The notes under the pieces were generated by a model. The model was not told the origin of the DNA. It ran no database searches and was given only the letters and a program-made list of their open reading frames with translations. The position numbers were made by a program, and so were the translations under genes. From Antedon mediterranea (Eukaryota; Echinodermata; Crinoidea; Comatulida; Antedonidae), in NCBI RefSeq assembly GCF_964355755.1, contig NC_092674.1, forward strand, positions 10,299,001 to 10,363,000: a stretch of 64,000 bases of DNA, written 5' to 3'. Of the stretch, positions 60,292-64,000 are shown piece after piece (within the stretch, counting starts at the first letter, position 1; the number at the start of each line of letters is the position of its first letter).

Positions 60292-61135
60292 CTGTAGTTT
60301 AGTGACCACGCCTAGTCTGAGACGCCCAGGTTAATCGAGTGGACCAGCCTAGTCGAGTGGACCAGCCTAGTGGTCTAGTCAAATCTAGTCTAGTTTAGTG
60401 ACCACACGTAGTCCGAGAAGCACAGGTTAATCAAGTGGACCAGCCTAGTCAAGTGTACCAGCCTAGTGGTCCAGTCTAGTGGTCCAGTCTAGTCAAATCT
60501 AGTTTATTGACCACACCTAGTCGGAGAAGCACAGGTTAATCGAGTGGACCAGCCTAGTCGAGTGGACCAGCCTAGTGGTCCAGTCTAGTCAAATCTAGTC
60601 TAGTTTAGTGACCATGCCTAGTCCGAGAAGCCCAGCCCAGACGAGTGGACCAGCCCAGACGAGTGGACCAGCCCAGACGAGTGGACCAGCCCAGACGAGT
60701 GGACCAGCCTAGTGGTCCAGTCTAGTCAAATCTAGTCTAGTTTAGTGACCACACCTAGTCTGAGAAGCACAGGTTAATCGAGTGGACCAGCCTAGTGGTC
60801 CAGTCTAGTCAAATCTAGTCTAGTTTAGTGACCACGCCTAGTCTGAGAAGCCCAGCCTAGATGAGTGGATCAGCCCTGACGAGTGGACCAGCCTAGATGA
60901 GTGGACCAGCCTAGTTGTCCAGTCTAGTCAAATCTAGTCTAGTTTAGAGACCACGCCTAGTCTGAAAAGCCCAGGTTAATCAAGTGGACCAGCCCAGACG
61001 AGTGGACCAGCTTAGTTGAGTGGACCAGCCTAGTCGAGTGGACCAGCCTAGTCGACCAGCCTAGTCGAGTGGACCAGCCTAGTCAAGTGGACCAGCCTAG
61101 TCGAGTGGACCAGCCTAGTCGGGTGACCTAGTGGT
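60292..61135. repeat. composite CTAGTCGAGTGGACCAGC array
   Basis: An 18-bp unit, GAGTGGACCAGCCTAGTC, in variable numbers (two to seven in a row). It alternates with a longer block AGTCTAGTCAAATCTAGTCT, AGTTTAGTGACCACGCCTAG, TCTGAGAAGCCCAGG, giving about six higher-order units. It is much richer in G+C than the surroundings. The last stretch (60990-61130) is almost pure 18-mer. Confidence 0.95.
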
Positions 61136-62174
61136 TAAGACAGGAGTTGTGCAAACCACAGGAACTAAATACCATAAGGCCATCAAAATATATACTTGTT
61201 AAGCGTCAACCTCTGAATAAATCTGAGGGGAGGGAGGGCGGATTTTTTTTCATACTATATTTTAATAGTTCATCGACATTGACTCATTCTATCATTCTGA
61301 AATAAACTGACAAAAACAGAACAAATAATTCACTATACATTCAACTTTAAGAAACCATTTAATGCAATAATATTGTTCCTGTGCGCTTTCAATAATCAAA
61401 TGTTACGATTTTACCACAATTTTTAGTTGTTTTCTTCGTCAATTTAATAAAAACAGAGGCGGCTCGAAAATCATATAAAAATTATATAATTTTGTTTGTC
61501 CTAATACAGTAATGTGTGCAAGTAATATTAATAAACCTGGTCTTGAATATATTAATAACTGTCATTGTAAAATATTCTATACAAGGTTTATTTCAATCCG
61601 ATAATCATCATAATAACAAGGTTAATATTGTTGACCTAAAATCGAACCAGACTTGATATAAATCATGGGGAAAAAACATCAAATCAAATTCTTTCATAAG
61701 ATCAAGAACAACTTGTTTGTTTTTTTTTTCATAATTTTTTTGTTAGATACTATAGTAGTCACTGACCAATTTTAATATGGTAATATAATTTAGTTAGGAA
61801 GGATAAAATGAATTAATTTGAGACAGAGCACTTGACAAGATTTCAATTACTCTACTACCTGATGTACACCAGTTAAAATTTCAAAACAGGATATGTAAAT
61901 TAACCTCAACACCCTAATAAGGAAATAACACCTTATAAGTAGGCGGATATCATTGGTCAGTTGAATTAGTTAAAGAATGAAACATCGTTCTCCTCCAATC
62001 AGTTGACTAGCAGTGAAACAATAGAAAGACTACTTTTGTTTTGTGTATAAAATAACCAATAAAAAGTACAGTAATGTAATGTTCGAGTTCTTCGAATCGT
62101 CATTACTCGTGGTGCTGTACATGTCATGCAGACACTTCCCTTTTTTAACTTCAGATGTTGGCATGTATGCAATG

Positions 62175-62255
62175 TCATTCATGTGACAATGGCTTGGTCA
62201 TGTGACGATGAGCTGGTCATGTGACAATGGGTCAGTTCATATGACATTAGCTCAA
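62175..62255. repeat. short 18-20-bp tandem repeat
   Basis: CATGTGACAATGGCTTGGT, CATGTGACGATGAGCTGGT, CATGTGACAATGGGTCAGTT and CATATGACATTAGCTCAAC are four drifting units. Each carries the E-box-like CATGTG. Confidence 0.85.
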
Positions 62256-63739
62256 CCTCATGAATACATATTTGAACAATTCAATTTCACAATTGACAAC
62301 AGAATATTTAAGCTTAAAAAAAATGTAAACAGGAATTTAGAATGTATGTTCACACATCATACAGAGTAAGGCCAGTGTATAATATGTCTGTGTGTGAACT
62401 AGGCAGTGGTGTAGTCAACAACTTTTCAATCTATAGATTACCATAGAACTTGGATAAGCCTTACGGTGTATGTGTGAACGTACCCTTAGTCTGTAATTTA
62501 CCTAATTCTTACCTGGCTTTTTGTTCTTACAGTATCCCCGATACACATTTCTTAAGAATTTCAATTATCTATCAAAAATATGTCATTGCTATGTTAGATA
62601 TCATACAGTACAGTCCACTATATAATCTGTAGACATTAATTAGGCATTTCCTAATATGCTGATGTTAACAGTTTTCAATACAACTGATTAACAATGGCAA
62701 ATATGTAATGTGACGCATCAACGGTTTTAGATCATGAATATTCATAATGGACTCTGATATAGTTGCTTTACTATAAATACAGTGACAAAAGGTTTTTTGA
62801 CATTACAATGCAAATTTGATATCTATAGAGTAATAACAGTACTATACAAAATTACATATTATGGTCTACTAATTCACTTCACTCTGGACATATATTACTA
62901 GCTGCAACCTAAACAGGCTCGTGTACAGATAGGCCTACTATTAATTATAGAATATATTTGATCAAATTACTTTTTACTAAACCAATTTTTAATATTATTA
63001 TTATTTATAGTAATTATAGTAAAGTCATTTTCATTGTTCACCTTTCTATATCTGGGCTGTTTCAAGTTGACCAAAACGTGTCTTTACTAGAGAAAGAAAC
63101 GCACTTGTCTGGCGGTGTTTTTTTTGTGCAGTGTTCTTTTGTACGAACATTATAAACTCTAATTTAGAAGTTGGCCCAGCTCACTGCCGTCGATATCTGG
63201 GTCATGCTATATCCCGGGGGACCAATGCGTAGAATCCTCCATTTGCAAGAATCGGCAATTAATTCACAACAGTATATTTATAAGTCTGCCCACTGTAACT
63301 TTCGTTGGGTTGTTTACAACTCCAACTCCTAGAATGAAGCATGTACTAATGACACAGATAAAATAGACAATGATATAATAATAACTCCACAGGTGTTCGT
63401 CAATTATAACTAATTAAACTGCAGGTCTTTAACCTTCTCACCTGGCCCGATTTTCCCAGGTAGCATTACTCTGTTATCCTGGCTCGGTGAAACATCCCGC
63501 TGTCCGATGGGTCAGTAACATCTGACCTTAAAAGGAAGCATCATCTGGATACAATGACCCCTGCAGCTATAATTATACTCCAATGTTCAGGAAGACTTCA
63601 GCTTATGACTACTATGACCGAGTATAGTGATTATTTTTCATAAGTGGAAACTGTGTGTATCGCGCCATTGCATTTAGCTTGTGGCCTAATTGTTTACAGT
63701 ATAGTTATTCAATTGTTTCCCAAATAAATAGTGCAAAAA

Positions 63740-63860
63740 CAGTCAACTCTCCTAATACCGGACACTCTGGGGCTAGTCAAATATGTCTGGTATTCTTAAT
63801 TTTCAAAGGTAAAAAAAGAATTTAGAATGTTTGTTTGTCTGTTTTTAGGAGAGTTTTTGT
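63740..63860. mobile_element. second pogo-like element type (CTCTCCTAATACCGGACA)
   Basis: CAGTCAACTCTCCTAATACC then GGACACTCTGGGGC resembles pogo/Tigger ends of the 'CAG...CCTAATACCGGAC' kind but differs from the GGGGACA family. A possible inverted counterpart, TTTTTAGGAGAGTTTTTGTG, lies at about 63844. Confidence 0.45.
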
Positions 63861-64000
63861 GTTTTCCAGCGAGTCCCAGAGATTTGCCTCTACAGAATTA
63901 CAGTTAATCAAATAACAGGATAAATGATTTAGTGTGTGTACAGTTTAACTTGCATTCGAGCATGTGTGGTTTAATGTTACATCAGATATACCTCTATATC

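Larger units (their letters stand above)
47918..64000. other. upstream/intergenic DNA
   Basis: No protein-coding exon was recognised to the right of the AFF start exon, apart from a possible non-coding exon near 63.44 kb. Stretches with nothing identifiable beyond AT-rich DNA: 48520-48850, 48900-49560, 50930-52650, 53130-54110, 54240-55150, 55280-55630, 56520-58300, 58810-59640, 59780-60280, 61140-62180 and 62260-63420. Small open frames there lack any family signature. Confidence 0.6.

Overview
This is an AT-rich (about two-thirds A+T by eye), repeat-laden piece of a metazoan nuclear genome. One multi-exon gene on the minus strand, with classic GT-AG introns, runs through about three quarters of it. 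The LINE tails, the mix of TIR elements (hAT-, pogo/Tigger-, Harbinger- and piggyBac-like) and the single AFF-type gene suggest a marine invertebrate, plausibly an echinoderm or other invertebrate deuterostome. The species is not resolvable from the sequence alone, and nothing here is bacterial or viral.

The gene is an AF4/FMR2-family (AFF/Lilliputian) member, the scaffold of the super elongation complex. I reconstruct six exons reading leftward: start exon 47917-47868, then 20365-20257, 19958-19179, 14344-14303 (42 nt), 7787-7707 and 500-452. All splice phases agree. The protein shows in order a charged ERER/RQEK stretch, the P-TEFb(cyclin T)-binding segment (SRLQSILGPY), a long Ser/Lys-rich disordered region, and the ELL-binding segment (MDAIFK | EMIDIQCPLTALPTP) split across two small exons. 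The rest of the gene (Ser-rich region, C-terminal homology domain) must lie to the left of base 1. A probable promoter region with a perfect CRE palindrome lies upstream of the start exon near 48.45 kb.

Region by region: 0-7.7 kb is intron with a 15-bp minisatellite, a 75-bp tandem array, MITEs and a LINE relic. 7.8-14.3 kb is intron with a TTAA-flanked MITE, a CR1/L2-like LINE 3' end and a degenerate 60-bp array. 14.3-20.4 kb carries the exon cluster and a 52-nt perfect palindrome. 20.4-47.9 kb is the giant first intron, packed with arrays (19-bp, ~126-143-bp, AAT, 90-bp x18, ~120-bp), an ~1.9-kb TIR element with exact ends, a zinc-finger relic, an apparently perfect 1,064-bp tandem duplication and a tRNA-like unit between 34-bp direct repeats. 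47.9-64 kb is upstream/intergenic with a Harbinger-like element, a tRNA-derived SINE that seems to have landed in a pogo-like element, a hAT-like element and several minisatellites.

The most striking non-genic theme is one family of sequence built on 'CAGTAGAACCTCTATTAAGGGGACA'-type words (pogo/Tigger-like ends). It occurs as about 15 dispersed copies and as three independently expanded tandem arrays with different unit lengths. Most long open reading frames in this window are by-products of tandem repeats whose unit is a multiple of three. All assignments were made by reading the sequence; no searches were run.
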